Shown piece by piece: positions 1 to 7,762 of a DNA stretch of 20,989 nucleotides (position 1 is its first letter; each line of letters begins with the position of its first letter). The notes under the pieces were generated by a model that saw nothing but the letters and a program-made list of their open reading frames with translations, was not told where the DNA came from and made no database searches. Made by a program: the position numbers and the translations under genes. Origin of the DNA: Phascolarctobacterium_A sp034086985 (GTDB taxonomy: Bacteria; Bacillota; Negativicutes; Acidaminococcales; Acidaminococcaceae); contig JAXDZG010000007.1 in NCBI GenBank assembly GCA_034086985.1, positions 1 through 20,989 on the forward strand. Direction: 5' to 3'.

Positions 1-141
1 GGTGCTATGATGGGCTTCATGGGCATGGGTATGGCCGGTATGCAAGGTGCTAACATGATGAATGGCATTAACCAACAAATGGGTTATCCTCCCCAAGGCG
101 GCTATCCCGGTGGCCCCCAAGGCTATCCTCCTCAAGGCGGT
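1..141. repeat. Perfect inverted repeat, left arm (partner 20849-20989)
   Basis: Bases 1-141 are the exact reverse complement of 20849-20989. Identity stops at base 142 (a versus t). A second near-identical block follows after an indel: 174-303 matches the reverse complement of 20699-20828 with one difference. The repeat lies inside the two SPFH-tail genes. Confidence 0.97.
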
Positions 142-519
142 AACATGATGAATGGTATTAACCAACAAATGGGCTATCCTCCTCAGGGTGGCTATGCCGG
201 TGCTCCTCAAGGCTATCCTCAACAGGGCGGCTATCCCGGTGCGCCCCAAGGCATGGCTGGCGCAGCTCCCGCTGCTCCCGCAGGCTGGACCTGCAGCTGT
301 GGCGCTGTCAACCAAGGCAAGTTCTGCTCTGAATGCGGTCAACCGAAGCCTGAACCCAAGGCTGAGGCAGGTTGGACCTGTGCCTGCGGCCATAGCGGCA
401 ACACGGGCAAATTCTGCTCCGAATGCGGCCAGCCCAAGCCTGCAGCAGAATGGACCTGCAGCTGCGGCACAGTGAACAAGGGCAAGTTCTGCTCCAATTG
501 TGGCTCCAAGAGACCGTAA
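1..519 (+). CDS. SPFH/YdjI-like protein, C-terminal part (5' end missing)
   Basis: This is the tail of a larger protein. The frame is open to base 1, no ribosome binding site precedes the ATG at 7, and two more codons (Gly-Ala) lie upstream. From the ATG at 7 the visible part has a Gly/Met-rich stretch (about residues 1-20), Tyr-Pro-Pro-Gln-Gly repeats (about 27-80), then three CxC...CxxC zinc ribbons at about 94-112, 124-143 and 149-168, each starting WTC and containing GKFC. This Met/Gly linker plus zinc-ribbon tail is typical of SPFH (band-7/flotillin-like) proteins of the B. subtilis YdjI group, which assemble on membranes. The SPFH domain itself is not visible, so the family call rests on the tail and on the two genes behind it. 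The stop codon is 17 bases before the zinc-ribbon gene, so the two are probably co-transcribed. Compared with the copy at the right end it lacks a fourth zinc ribbon and has an internal 90-base duplication. Confidence 0.75.
   Translation, partial: GAMMGFMGMGMAGMQGANMMNGINQQMGYPPQGGYPGGPQGYPPQGGNMMNGINQQMGYPPQGGYAGAPQGYPQQGGYPGAPQGMAGAAPAAPAGWTCSCGAVNQGKFCSECGQPKPEPKAEAGWTCACGHSGNTGKFCSECGQPKPAAEWTCSCGTVNKGKFCSNCGSKRP
51..230 (+). repeat. 90-base tandem duplication in the SPFH tail
   Basis: Units 51-140 and 141-230 both begin TAACATGATGAATGG and encode NMMNGINQQMGYPPQGGY followed by a variable GYPPQG-type stretch. The period of 90 bases keeps the frame and adds 30 residues. The right-hand copy has only one NMMNGINQQM unit and instead carries an extra YPNGPQDYPPQGG segment. 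Confidence 0.9.
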
Positions 520-536
520 GCAGAGAGGTGAATTAG

Positions 537-1640
537 ATGGCTGATACTAGCGTTAGCTATAAATGCCTTTCCTGCGGTGCGCCCTTGAGCTTTAGTCCTA
601 GGGACGAAAAGGTAACCTGCGAATATTGCGGTACGGAGCTGGAAGTAAAAACTATCAAGGAGATTTATGCCCAAAAGGAGGCTGCTGCTGCTGCGGCTCA
701 AGCGGCAAAGGAGGCAAAATGGGACACTGCTGCAGCGGGCAATGAATGGGAAAAGGAAGAGGCCGAAATGATGAAGGCCTTCACCTGCTCCAGCTGCGGT
801 GCAGAAATCGTCTGCGATGCCAACACCATGGCTACGGAATGCTGCTATTGCGGCAATCCCACCATGCTGCCCAGTCGCTTCAGCGGCATGCTGCGTCCTG
901 ATTATATCATTCCCTTTAAAAAGACCAAGGAAGAGGCAGTTGCTGCTCTCAAAAAATTTTATGAGGACAAGCCCTTGCTGCCGGATGCTTTCACTGCCAA
1001 TAACCGTGTGGAGGCTATTCAAGGTATGTACGTACCCTTTTGGCTTTTTGATGCGGATATTGATGCGCAAGGCAGCTATAAAGCAAGTCGTAGCATGATA
1101 GCGGATACCGGCGATGCCATTATGACCAGCACTAGCTATTATAATTGTCAGCGTCAGGGCTGCATGAACTTTGAGCGCATTCCTGTGGATGGCTCCATCA
1201 AAATGGATGATGCCTTTATGGAAAGCATCGAGCCCTTTGACTATAGCGAAATGGTGCCCTTCGAAACTGGTTATATGGCAGGTTTTTTGGCGGACAAATA
1301 CGATGTGGATGCTGAGGCTGCCGTGGTGCGCGCCGATGAACGCATTAATACCAGTGCCGAAAGGTGCTTGGCCATGGCGGTGCAGGGCTATGACAGCGTT
1401 AGCTCTGAAAATGATTGTGCTTTCACCAAAAAAGCCAGTGATGTGCACTATGCCATGGTTCCCGTATGGATTTTGACTACGCGCTACAAGGACGAGCCCT
1501 ATACCTTCATGATGAACGGACAAACAGGTGAAGTAGTGGGTAGCCTGCCCATTGATGAGGGCAAGCTGCGCAATAAAACGGCCATTGCCTTTGCTATTAC
1601 GGTTGTGGTAGCCTTTGCCATTTTGTATTCTATATTGTAG
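537..1640 (+). CDS. TFIIB-type zinc-ribbon protein with C-terminal membrane anchor (YdjG-like)
   Basis: The 367-residue protein has two zinc ribbons near its N-terminus: Cys10/Cys13 with Cys28/Cys31, and Cys84/Cys87 with Cys102/Cys105. A charged Ala/Lys/Glu-rich helix (about 45-80) separates them. The middle part (about 115-330) carries motifs shared by all three paralogues in this window: YVPFWLF, EPFDYSEMVPF, AMVPVWIL and MNGQTGEVVGSLPI. The last 20 residues form one hydrophobic segment, so the protein is probably tail-anchored with the ribbons in the cytosol. In B. subtilis the YdjG/YdjH pair is linked to the SPFH protein YdjI; the same trio is seen here. The start is fixed by AGAGGTG just upstream. 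It is about 80% identical by eye to the copy at 19115-20218. Database names such as 'phage replication protein' for this family are not supported by anything seen here. Confidence 0.88.
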   Translation: MADTSVSYKCLSCGAPLSFSPRDEKVTCEYCGTELEVKTIKEIYAQKEAAAAAAQAAKEAKWDTAAAGNEWEKEEAEMMKAFTCSSCGAEIVCDANTMATECCYCGNPTMLPSRFSGMLRPDYIIPFKKTKEEAVAALKKFYEDKPLLPDAFTANNRVEAIQGMYVPFWLFDADIDAQGSYKASRSMIADTGDAIMTSTSYYNCQRQGCMNFERIPVDGSIKMDDAFMESIEPFDYSEMVPFETGYMAGFLADKYDVDAEAAVVRADERINTSAERCLAMAVQGYDSVSSENDCAFTKKASDVHYAMVPVWILTTRYKDEPYTFMMNGQTGEVVGSLPIDEGKLRNKTAIAFAITVVVAFAILYSIL

Positions 1641-1652
1641 GGGGCTGTGATG

Positions 1653-2429
1653 ATGAAAAAGATTATCTTACTGTTAACCTTAGTAGCAACGCTGCTGCTG
1701 AGCACAGCCGCCGCATGGGCTGCTAGCCAGAGCATGGTCGACAAAGCGAGGATTTTGACTCCTGCTCAAAGGATGCAGGTAGAGACCCATCTGAAGGCAG
1801 TGGAGCAAAAGTATGGCATTCGCTGCGCTGTGGTAACCATGGGCACCATCGGCAACGCCAAGCCCGGTATTTATGCCAATCAATTGATTGATAATGTTTT
1901 TAATGATGGACCTAATGGTAATATCGTGTTTTTACAGGTCATTGACCAACGCCAATGGTACATCAGCACGGATAAAAAGCTCAAGGATGTTGTGGTGGGC
2001 ATTCCCGGAACAGAATATATCTCCAAAGCAGCCGTGCCCTATCTGAAAAAAGGTGATGAGGTCGGTGCTTACAAGACCTATGCCAAGCGCGTGGACGAGC
2101 TCATGGCCTACTACCAAAAGCACGGCAAGGGTTGGCAGCCGGAAAAGGAATTTCCTTGGATCGCTGTGGTCGGCGCCATTATTGCAGGCGGCGCAGTGGC
2201 CTCCTCCTATAAAAGAAGCTTGATTGCTGCCATGAGCAATGTGCGCAAAGAAGTTAGTGCTGATGCTTACCTTAAGCAGGATAGCTTCGCCTTAGAGCAT
2301 GAGCACGACACTTATCTTTATACTAATGTAACCTATACTCCTAAAGCTAAGCAGGGTCATCGAGGTGCGGGCAGCGTTTCTACCAGCAGCTCCGATGGCG
2401 GTCATGGCGGCGGTGGCGGCGGCTATTAA
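1653..2429 (+). CDS. TPM-domain membrane protein (YdjH/YgcG-like)
   Basis: The 258-residue protein has a signal peptide (cleavage near Ala23). A TPM domain (Psb32/YgcG/MOLO-1 fold, about 28-150) follows, with characteristic stretches YGIRCAVVT, NQLIDNVFNDGPNGN and WYISTDKKLKDVV. Next come a hydrophobic segment near 167-185 and a C-terminal tail ending in GGHGGGGGGY. Such Gly-rich ends are usual in TPM proteins. The domain should face outside the cytoplasmic membrane. It begins only 12 bases after the zinc-ribbon gene, so it belongs to the same operon. GTG 1647, ATG 1650 and ATG 1653 are possible starts; 1653 is chosen because it gives the MKK start of the right-hand copy. It is about 55-60% identical by eye to that copy, clearly less than the zinc-ribbon pair. 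Confidence 0.85.
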   Translation: MKKIILLLTLVATLLLSTAAAWAASQSMVDKARILTPAQRMQVETHLKAVEQKYGIRCAVVTMGTIGNAKPGIYANQLIDNVFNDGPNGNIVFLQVIDQRQWYISTDKKLKDVVVGIPGTEYISKAAVPYLKKGDEVGAYKTYAKRVDELMAYYQKHGKGWQPEKEFPWIAVVGAIIAGGAVASSYKRSLIAAMSNVRKEVSADAYLKQDSFALEHEHDTYLYTNVTYTPKAKQGHRGAGSVSTSSSDGGHGGGGGGY

Positions 2430-2482
2430 TAGCCTGCCAAACGTAATTTAAGTCCACAAAATATAGTAAACTTTTGTTTCAA

Positions 2483-2497
2483 GTAACGTTTCGTTAC
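2483..2497. other. Small palindrome GTAACG-TTT-CGTTAC
   Basis: A perfect 6-base dyad around TTT lies between two convergent genes, 12 bases before the terminator stem. A 14-of-15 match (reverse complement) occurs at 16815-16829, and TTTCGTTACCC recurs at 5042-5052. Its role is unknown; a protein site is possible, but chance cannot be excluded. Confidence 0.35.
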
Positions 2498-2508
2498 CCA
2501 TAAACACC

Positions 2509-2554
2509 AAAGCTTCGGCAAAGCGCTGACTTTAGCGCGCAGCCGAAGCTTTTT
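2509..2554 (+). terminator. Intrinsic terminator of the left SPFH/zinc-ribbon/TPM operon
   Basis: Stem 2509-2519/2542-2552 (AAAGCTTCGGC with GCCGAAGCTTT), a 3-base internal loop, then GCGCT/AGCGC closing a 6-base loop. A run of T follows at 2550-2554. It serves the + strand. On the minus strand the U-tract is poor (CTTTGG), though it may still help end the convergent operon. It belongs to a family of three similar hairpins in the window. Confidence 0.85.
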
Positions 2555-2566
2555 ACATATCATCCT

Positions 2567-3361
2567 TTAGAAATTCCACTTTAAAGCAGTACTACTAATA
2601 TAACCCTGCTCGCCATCAGCTGTAATTACATTCACATAGCCATTGCTATAGCCATCACTGCGAGGAGTCATGGTGTGCAAGAGCTCGCCCTTAGTAACCG
2701 TGGTCACTAGGCAATCAGGATTCTCATTGTTTGGGGTTTCTGTGATTTTGGCATCATCCTGAGTCACTGTCACCGTAAAATCCTGCTCTTGCCAATAGAC
2801 GTGCATACAGTGCAGCTTGAAGAAGGGATGGAGATATCTACTGGTTACCTTTCTGACCTCACGCGCATTCTCTGGATTGGGATTTCCCATGTACTTCATT
2901 TCAGGTTCAGCCAGCTCTCGGTCTAGCTGATAAATGGACCGCATGGCTAAAATATAGCCATCTATATATTTTTGATTAGCCAAAATCTCGTCCATTTTAC
3001 TTTCATCTACGATGGTGCCTGTGGCAGCAGCCATAACTCCCTCAAGGCGTAAAACCACTCTTAAATCACTAATTTCCATAGCACCGAAGGCCACAGCATC
3101 AGCCTGCTCGCTGGATAGTACAATGCCCTTCTTTTGAAAATAAGGAGTAACATATTCTGCAACAGCCTTTTGCGCCATAGAGCGTTTAAGCCAAATAAAG
3201 GCATTATAATTTTGGTAGTTTTCGTCGTAACCTACCTCCTCCTGGAGAGCAAAGGGGCCCTCCTGCATGGCTGTAGTAAAGGATGCTGCTTGCGCTAGGT
3301 TAACAAAAGAACTCATCATTACTGCAGCCAAGATACCTACTACCGCTTTTTTGAAATTCAT
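2567..3361 (-). CDS. Exported SH3-like protein, last gene of the minus-strand operon
   Basis: The 264-residue protein has a signal peptide (cleavage near Ala25, AQA). Its middle region contains EYVTPYFQKKGIVLS and ADAVAFGAMEI, which match the middle of the first operon gene (6750-7556: EYVKPYFAKKGITLS, AVAFGAMQL), so the two are paralogues. The last 65 residues or so look like a degenerate bacterial SH3 domain ending in GEQGYISSTALKW. Bacterial SH3 domains often bind cell-wall peptides, but the target here is unknown. AGGGAG precedes the ATG, and only 13 bases separate it from the upstream gene. Outside the SH3-like tail the family is not recognised. Confidence 0.8.
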   Translation of the reverse strand: MNFKKAVVGILAAVMMSSFVNLAQAASFTTAMQEGPFALQEEVGYDENYQNYNAFIWLKRSMAQKAVAEYVTPYFQKKGIVLSSEQADAVAFGAMEISDLRVVLRLEGVMAAATGTIVDESKMDEILANQKYIDGYILAMRSIYQLDRELAEPEMKYMGNPNPENAREVRKVTSRYLHPFFKLHCMHVYWQEQDFTVTVTQDDAKITETPNNENPDCLVTTVTKGELLHTMTPRSDGYSNGYVNVITADGEQGYISSTALKWNF

Positions 3362-3374
3362 AACATCACTCCCT

Positions 3375-5030
3375 CTATGCCACCGCCATCAAGGCAATTA
3401 AAATTGCAAAGGCAATCATACCCCGCCACAGCCATTTGAAGCCCATGCCGATCAATTGGGCAACCTCCTTTTCAAAGGGAGTGCTGATGACCTCGCCCAG
3501 GGAGCCATCAGGCCTAATGACCTGCATAATGGGGAAGTCAAAAATGGTGAGACGGGAAAATTTTACGAACCAGAACATGGTTACAGGCACGGAAATGCAC
3601 CACCAAACGGCGAGAGCATTGTAATCCACCTTACTATTCAGCACAGCGCCAAAAATATAACTCAAAACCACCGGCAAGAGGTTCATGCCCAAAAGCAAGC
3701 CCATTTGCCTGCTCAAGCGGCTGGGGCTATAAAAACTAAGCTTCACGAACTGGTCCTTGCCTTTGATTTTTTCCACAAACTCAGGCACCAGCGTTTCCAC
3801 TGCCTCCACCTTTTGCAGCACCAGCTTATCACCTTGAGTACGCTCTGCTTTCACAGCCTCCGATTGCAGATATTTATTCTTCAGCCGTTGGCGAGTGCTG
3901 TTGCCAAAAATGCTGAAGAAAACAATGGCCAAAAAAGCACCTAGGATTCCTGCCAAAATTTCCGGTTCCTCCACCTTGAAGCCAACGAGCAGTGCATAAA
4001 AAGCTGCTGTGCCAATGCCAGTGTAAAGGGCGGGCTCGATATACCAAGGACGCGTTTTAATTTGCTGCTTGACCTTCACCGCCACACGGCCCGTCTGCCC
4101 ATTGATGGCCAGCTTCAGGCCCTGCCCCTGCCACACATAGGCAGGCAAAAGAGCGCTCAGGGACCAGCTTTCACCCAACAAGCGGGAATGCACATCCAGT
4201 CCATCTGTCTGCAAAGTCCTCTCGATAGTAGGCAAATAGGCCTCCTGAATCTCCTCCAAGGTGCGTTGCTCCAAAGCCTTGGGACCAATATCCTGCAGCT
4301 TCGCTCGCTGCCCTGCGATAAAGCCATACTCAAAGGGCACCGCTCTACTCCAATCAAAGGGTTCCATGGCATTGAGCACGGAGTTGTCCATTTGCTTGGA
4401 AGCATTCACCGCCACGTTTTCCACATACCCGGCGCAGCGATATTTTTTATTGCTGCCATAGCGCAAGACCTCGCAGCCCACACTGCCTTGCACCACTTGA
4501 TAAGGCAAGTAATAAGCAGCTAATTGCTTACAATGCTGGCTAATAATTTGGGCTTCCTTGGTGTCCCTGTTTTCGGCCAGCCATTTATCCAGCTGCGCTC
4601 GCGCTTCCTGCTCCGTAATATAAAAGGGAATGATGATTTCCGGAAAGTATTCCTGCTGGTTGAACTCCTTGCGCACCAGCTTGCCACCGCAAAAATCGCA
4701 TTTGGCAGTAACCTCGCCTGCCGGCAGCACCACCTCGGCACCGCAATTGGCACAGGACACAAGCTCTGCCTGTAAATCCTGCTGAGCCGCATGTTGTTGC
4801 AGCTTATGTCGCTGCTGCTCCCGCCAGTTTTTCACAAACGCAAGCGTGGTATTCACATCCGTATGGGCACCGCAGTGCTGGCAGTGGTAGTTTTGCTGAA
4901 TTATGTCGAATTCCGCTGAAGCGCCACAGCTTTGGCAGGCAATATAGAGAGGAGAATTTTCCAGCTTTTGAGAGCGCACAGCATTGCGCGCCTGCTCCCG
5001 TAGCGCCTTTAATTGCGCTCTTGCATCCAT
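3375..5030 (-). CDS. Divergent TFIIB-type zinc-ribbon protein with multi-pass membrane domain
   Basis: The 551-residue protein is a third paralogue of the zinc-ribbon proteins at both window ends. Two ribbons are visible: Cys32/Cys35 with Cys50/Cys53, and Cys93/Cys96 with Cys111/Cys114. The middle part repeats family motifs in altered form (YYLPYQV, EPFDWSRAVPFEYGFIAG, ALLPAYVW, INGQTGRV). Where the short paralogues end after one membrane helix, this one continues with about five hydrophobic segments (around residues 335-350, 357-375, 445-465, 475-495 and 532-551). These are interrupted by a charged loop containing KNKYLQSEAVKAERTQGDK. The start follows AAGGAGAGG. No SPFH or TPM gene sits beside it; instead it lies between exported proteins. 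The function of this long form is unknown. Confidence 0.85.
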   Translation of the reverse strand: MDARAQLKALREQARNAVRSQKLENSPLYIACQSCGASAEFDIIQQNYHCQHCGAHTDVNTTLAFVKNWREQQRHKLQQHAAQQDLQAELVSCANCGAEVVLPAGEVTAKCDFCGGKLVRKEFNQQEYFPEIIIPFYITEQEARAQLDKWLAENRDTKEAQIISQHCKQLAAYYLPYQVVQGSVGCEVLRYGSNKKYRCAGYVENVAVNASKQMDNSVLNAMEPFDWSRAVPFEYGFIAGQRAKLQDIGPKALEQRTLEEIQEAYLPTIERTLQTDGLDVHSRLLGESWSLSALLPAYVWQGQGLKLAINGQTGRVAVKVKQQIKTRPWYIEPALYTGIGTAAFYALLVGFKVEEPEILAGILGAFLAIVFFSIFGNSTRQRLKNKYLQSEAVKAERTQGDKLVLQKVEAVETLVPEFVEKIKGKDQFVKLSFYSPSRLSRQMGLLLGMNLLPVVLSYIFGAVLNSKVDYNALAVWWCISVPVTMFWFVKFSRLTIFDFPIMQVIRPDGSLGEVISTPFEKEVAQLIGMGFKWLWRGMIAFAILIALMAVA

Positions 5031-5108
5031 GCTTCCTCTCCTTTCGTTACCCTTTCATAGTAGAGTATCGCGAATATTGCGGGATAGCGCATCACCCCAG
5101 CATCCACT

Positions 5109-5819
5109 CTATCCCAAACCGCCATGAGCATAAATCTGCAGAGCTTCCCCATTGGGCTTCACTCGATATACTTCGCTTAAATCCTTAGCCACTAAATAGG
5201 TCATCACAATTTTGCTCTTTTTATTAAAAACCTCATATTTATGGCAGGTCTTCTGCAGGGGCACCTGAGTATAGACCCTATTGGGGCTAGCAAGCTTGCC
5301 AGAATAATTACAGAGGACGCCCTTTTTATTTAAGTCAAATAAGGTTAGCTCCGGGCCAATTTGCTCCAGTAAAATGCGGCCCATATTGGACGTGGCTATA
5401 GCAGTGTTCTCAAAGGCTTGATAAAGGCCAGCGATATCGGGCTGAGTTCTGCTCCCTCCCTGCTCAGGAAAGCTGAGCAGAATGTCTTCTCCCTTTAGCT
5501 CCCGCATATAGAAAACATCCTTTACCGGTATATCCCGCGGGCCCACGGAGCTAGTGCCCTTGGTCAGCCAAATACCCTCGGCCACAAAGATGCCTGTTCC
5601 CCTAAAGATATCCATATCCGTCAATGAGGGCTCACCATTTTTATAAGCACAGGTAGTGACCTCAGTGATTGCCCCGAAATCCGTATCAATATATAGCAGC
5701 TGACCGATTTTCCTGCCCATAGAATCCCTCTTCACATAGATTCCATCCGCAGCAGCAAGGCTGCTCACACCTAAGCAAAGGGACATGAGTCCTGCTAAAA
5801 ATGTCCGTTTTAAGCTCAT
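5109..5819 (-). CDS. Exported protein of unknown function
   Basis: I do not recognise this family. The 236-residue protein has a clear signal peptide (cleavage near Ala24, before Asp25) and no lipobox cysteine, so it should be free outside the membrane. The mature part is mixed polar and hydrophobic with no obvious catalytic motif; it has several cysteines, including the stretch TCAYKNGEP. The ATG is preceded by GGAGGG. It lies 38 bases downstream of the MetQ-like gene and 78 bases upstream of the long zinc-ribbon gene, all on the same strand, consistent with one operon. A periplasmic or wall-associated role is inferred from the signal peptide alone. Confidence 0.75.
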   Translation of the reverse strand: MSLKRTFLAGLMSLCLGVSSLAAADGIYVKRDSMGRKIGQLLYIDTDFGAITEVTTCAYKNGEPSLTDMDIFRGTGIFVAEGIWLTKGTSSVGPRDIPVKDVFYMRELKGEDILLSFPEQGGSRTQPDIAGLYQAFENTAIATSNMGRILLEQIGPELTLFDLNKKGVLCNYSGKLASPNRVYTQVPLQKTCHKYEVFNKKSKIVMTYLVAKDLSEVYRVKPNGEALQIYAHGGLG

Positions 5820-5857
5820 ACAGCATCCCTCCTAGGGAAATCACATTTCAACTAAGC

Positions 5858-6676
5858 TTAGTAATTGGTGGAGAAGGCAGCGATATAATGACCCTCGTAA
5901 TTATAATTGATAAAATCGGCCATGTTGGGAGCATGCAAAGCAGCTACCAGCTTCTTGATATCCTCCTTCTTTTGGTTCCCGTCCTTAACTGCCACAATGG
6001 CTGCATAAGGATTAGCACCATTTTCAATATAAACTGCCTTAGTAAGGTCCAGCTTAGCAGCCTTAGCCTGATTATAATCCAGCACTGCCAGCTGGAAGTA
6101 TTGATAATTAGCGGGCATGGCCTCGGCCTCAACAAAAATAACCTTGAAAGGACGTAGCATTTTCTCAATATCATCAACGTCCGCGTTATAGCCAGCCTCT
6201 TTCTTTAAAGAAAGGATACCCACATCCTGTAGCAGCATCAAGGCACGGCCGGCGTAACCATTATTGGGGATAATAACTTGGGAGCCGGGCCAAGCATCTG
6301 CAATGCTCTTCACCTGAGCAGAATAAATGCCCATTGGCTCCAAGAATACGGAGCAAACAGGTCTAATATTCAAGCCATGCTCGCTGGTGAAGGCACGCAT
6401 GGAGCTTTCCGTTTGATGGAAGGTGGCATCGATTTCCCCCTCCAGCAAATCTAAAAGCGGCATGTGCTCTGCACTAAAATCATCAGCATAGGTCTTAACC
6501 TGCAGCTCCACCCCCTGCTCGGCCAGCACCGGCTGCACCTGTGCCAAAATTTCCCCATAGGGATAGGCCCTTGCGCCCACCTTTAAAACGCCTGCTTCGG
6601 CAATGCCTGCACCCTGCAGGAGCAGCATGCCCGCTGTAACTAAAAGGCCCAAGCTCTTACAAATTTTCTTCAACAT
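5858..6676 (-). CDS. MetQ/NlpA-family substrate-binding protein without lipobox
   Basis: The 272-residue protein matches the NlpA/MetQ family over its length. Typical stretches are LKVGARAYPYGEILAQVQP after the signal peptide, GEIDATFHQTESSMRAF, EPMGIYSAQVKSI and IIPNNGYAGRALMLLQDVG. Family members bind methionine or related compounds for a MetNI ABC transporter and are normally lipoproteins. Here the export signal ends AGIAEA|G with no cysteine at the cleavage point, so the protein is probably released or held otherwise. No metN or metI gene is in the window. It sits between an SH3-tailed protein and a protein of unknown family in a minus-strand operon. A GAGAGGCG site precedes the ATG. The ligand cannot be read from the sequence. 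Confidence 0.85.
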   Translation of the reverse strand: MLKKICKSLGLLVTAGMLLLQGAGIAEAGVLKVGARAYPYGEILAQVQPVLAEQGVELQVKTYADDFSAEHMPLLDLLEGEIDATFHQTESSMRAFTSEHGLNIRPVCSVFLEPMGIYSAQVKSIADAWPGSQVIIPNNGYAGRALMLLQDVGILSLKKEAGYNADVDDIEKMLRPFKVIFVEAEAMPANYQYFQLAVLDYNQAKAAKLDLTKAVYIENGANPYAAIVAVKDGNQKKEDIKKLVAALHAPNMADFINYNYEGHYIAAFSTNY

Positions 6677-6749
6677 AATAATCGCCTCTCATCTTGATAA
6701 AGCCAAGCATCAGCTTAGCAAAAATAACCTTTATAATAAGCTTAACAGC

Positions 6750-7556
6750 TTAGCTTGCTATTTGAATATAGTCAGCGCTAACAAAGCCTTCCTGTCCTCT
6801 AGCGTTAATAGCTTGGATCCATTTGCGACCCTCGCTCTCAAAAATTTCACCGGTCACAGGATATAACTCCTCGTTAAGACGCAGGGAGTCTATTACCTCG
6901 CTATTAGTGGAAGGAGCAGTGCGGAAGTTCACATCATCTCCGGTCAAAACAAGCATTGCACCTGGCTGCCAAAAAAGTTCCATATTTTCCAAGGTATGAT
7001 AAATAGTGGTCAGCTTAATAGTTCGTTCCTTTAAGGGCTGCAGGGTCTTTTCAGTAATTCTGGGGCTATTCTTGTTTTGGAAATAGAAATCCCAGTCAGG
7101 GTTATAGGTTTCATAAATATCCGACACTTGTTTCATATTGTCCACATAAGCCTGCATAAATTTTTTGTTATCATAGACACGGTCCATATCCCAATCACAG
7201 TAAATAACGCCCTTGGCCTTATAGCCATAATACTCATCATTTCCGGTAACAGTGTGCTTGCCATCCTCAAGCTGCATGGCCCCAAAGGCTACGGCCATAC
7301 ATTCATCCTGGCTTAAGGTGATGCCTTTTTTGGCAAAATAAGGCTTAACATACTCCCTTGCACATACATAAGCCAAATCTCGTTTCACGATATAATGATT
7401 TTGCAGCTCTACAAAATCAACAGTTTTGCCAATCTGCGTATCAATCTTATTGAACTCCATGCTTTTTTCAGCCTCATAAACCTTTGCTTCCACAGCTAGG
7501 GGTGCGCTGAGCAGCAGTGCTGCCACAAGACCAAGAGTTAAGCTTTTGAAACCCAT
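6750..7556 (-). CDS. Exported SH3-domain protein, first gene of the minus-strand operon
   Basis: The 268-residue protein has a signal peptide (cleavage near Ala24). A central region with EYVKPYFAKKGITLS and CMAVAFGAMQL is shared with the protein at 2567-3361. A C-terminal bacterial SH3 domain (SH3_3 type, about 203-268) contains DDVNFRTAPSTNSEVID and EGFVSADYIQI. The ATG at 7556 is chosen because GGGAGG lies about 9 bases upstream; an upstream in-frame extension to 7730 would encode no signal peptide and is rejected. It is the first gene after the minus-strand TATAAT at 7668-7673, with a leader of roughly 110 bases. SH3_3 domains commonly bind peptidoglycan, but binding is not shown here. Confidence 0.82.
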   Translation of the reverse strand: MGFKSLTLGLVAALLLSAPLAVEAKVYEAEKSMEFNKIDTQIGKTVDFVELQNHYIVKRDLAYVCAREYVKPYFAKKGITLSQDECMAVAFGAMQLEDGKHTVTGNDEYYGYKAKGVIYCDWDMDRVYDNKKFMQAYVDNMKQVSDIYETYNPDWDFYFQNKNSPRITEKTLQPLKERTIKLTTIYHTLENMELFWQPGAMLVLTGDDVNFRTAPSTNSEVIDSLRLNEELYPVTGEIFESEGRKWIQAINARGQEGFVSADYIQIAS

Positions 7557-7667
7557 AATATATACCTCCCTTAGATGCTTTACTAGTTCTTTTAAGTAGA
7601 CTTTATTTAAACCAACTTTACCTAGCCTTGCCGTAACATTTTGTGACAAAGCTATTTCCCTAATTAT

Positions 7668-7722
7668 ATTATAGCAAACAGCGCAGGGCAAAGCCCCACC
7701 CCAAAGGATTAATTTGGGTAGG
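7668..7722 (-). promoter_or_regulatory. Minus-strand promoter with upstream box
   Basis: On the minus strand TATAAT (7673-7668) lies 20 bases downstream of the block GGGTGGGG, which closes a box beginning CCTACCCAAA (arm 7722-7694). The -35 position reads GGGCTT rather than TTGACA, so an activator or repressor acting at the box is plausible. CCTACCC and GGGTGGG form a loose dyad about 15 bases apart. It would drive the operon starting at 7556. Confidence 0.55.
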
Positions 7723-7762
7723 AAAAGCATTTTAGACAGTTCTTTTTTTAATATTTACGAAC

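Noticed and set aside
1..141. Terminal inverted repeats of a linear plasmid or phage
   Set aside because: Both ends lie inside an open protein-coding frame that clearly continues outward, and no replication or terminal-protein gene is present. An assembly boundary explains the 141-base identity better.
7..519. ATG at 7 as the true start of a 170-residue protein
   Set aside because: There is no upstream sequence or ribosome site, the frame is open to base 1, and the Gly/Met-rich start is typical of an internal linker in SPFH-type proteins.
339..1523. Long minus-strand reading frame opposite the left zinc-ribbon gene
   Set aside because: It is antisense to a well-conserved coding gene, has no ribosome site, and its length follows from codon bias on the other strand. 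The same applies to the frame at 19307-19864.
537..1640. Naming the zinc-ribbon proteins as phage replication proteins
   Set aside because: Some databases use that label for the family, but there is no replication motif and the context is a membrane-associated operon with no phage genes.
7557..7730. Upstream extension of the SH3 gene to 7730
   Set aside because: It would cover the minus-strand -10 box and leader and would bury the signal peptide. GGGAGG fixes the start at 7556.
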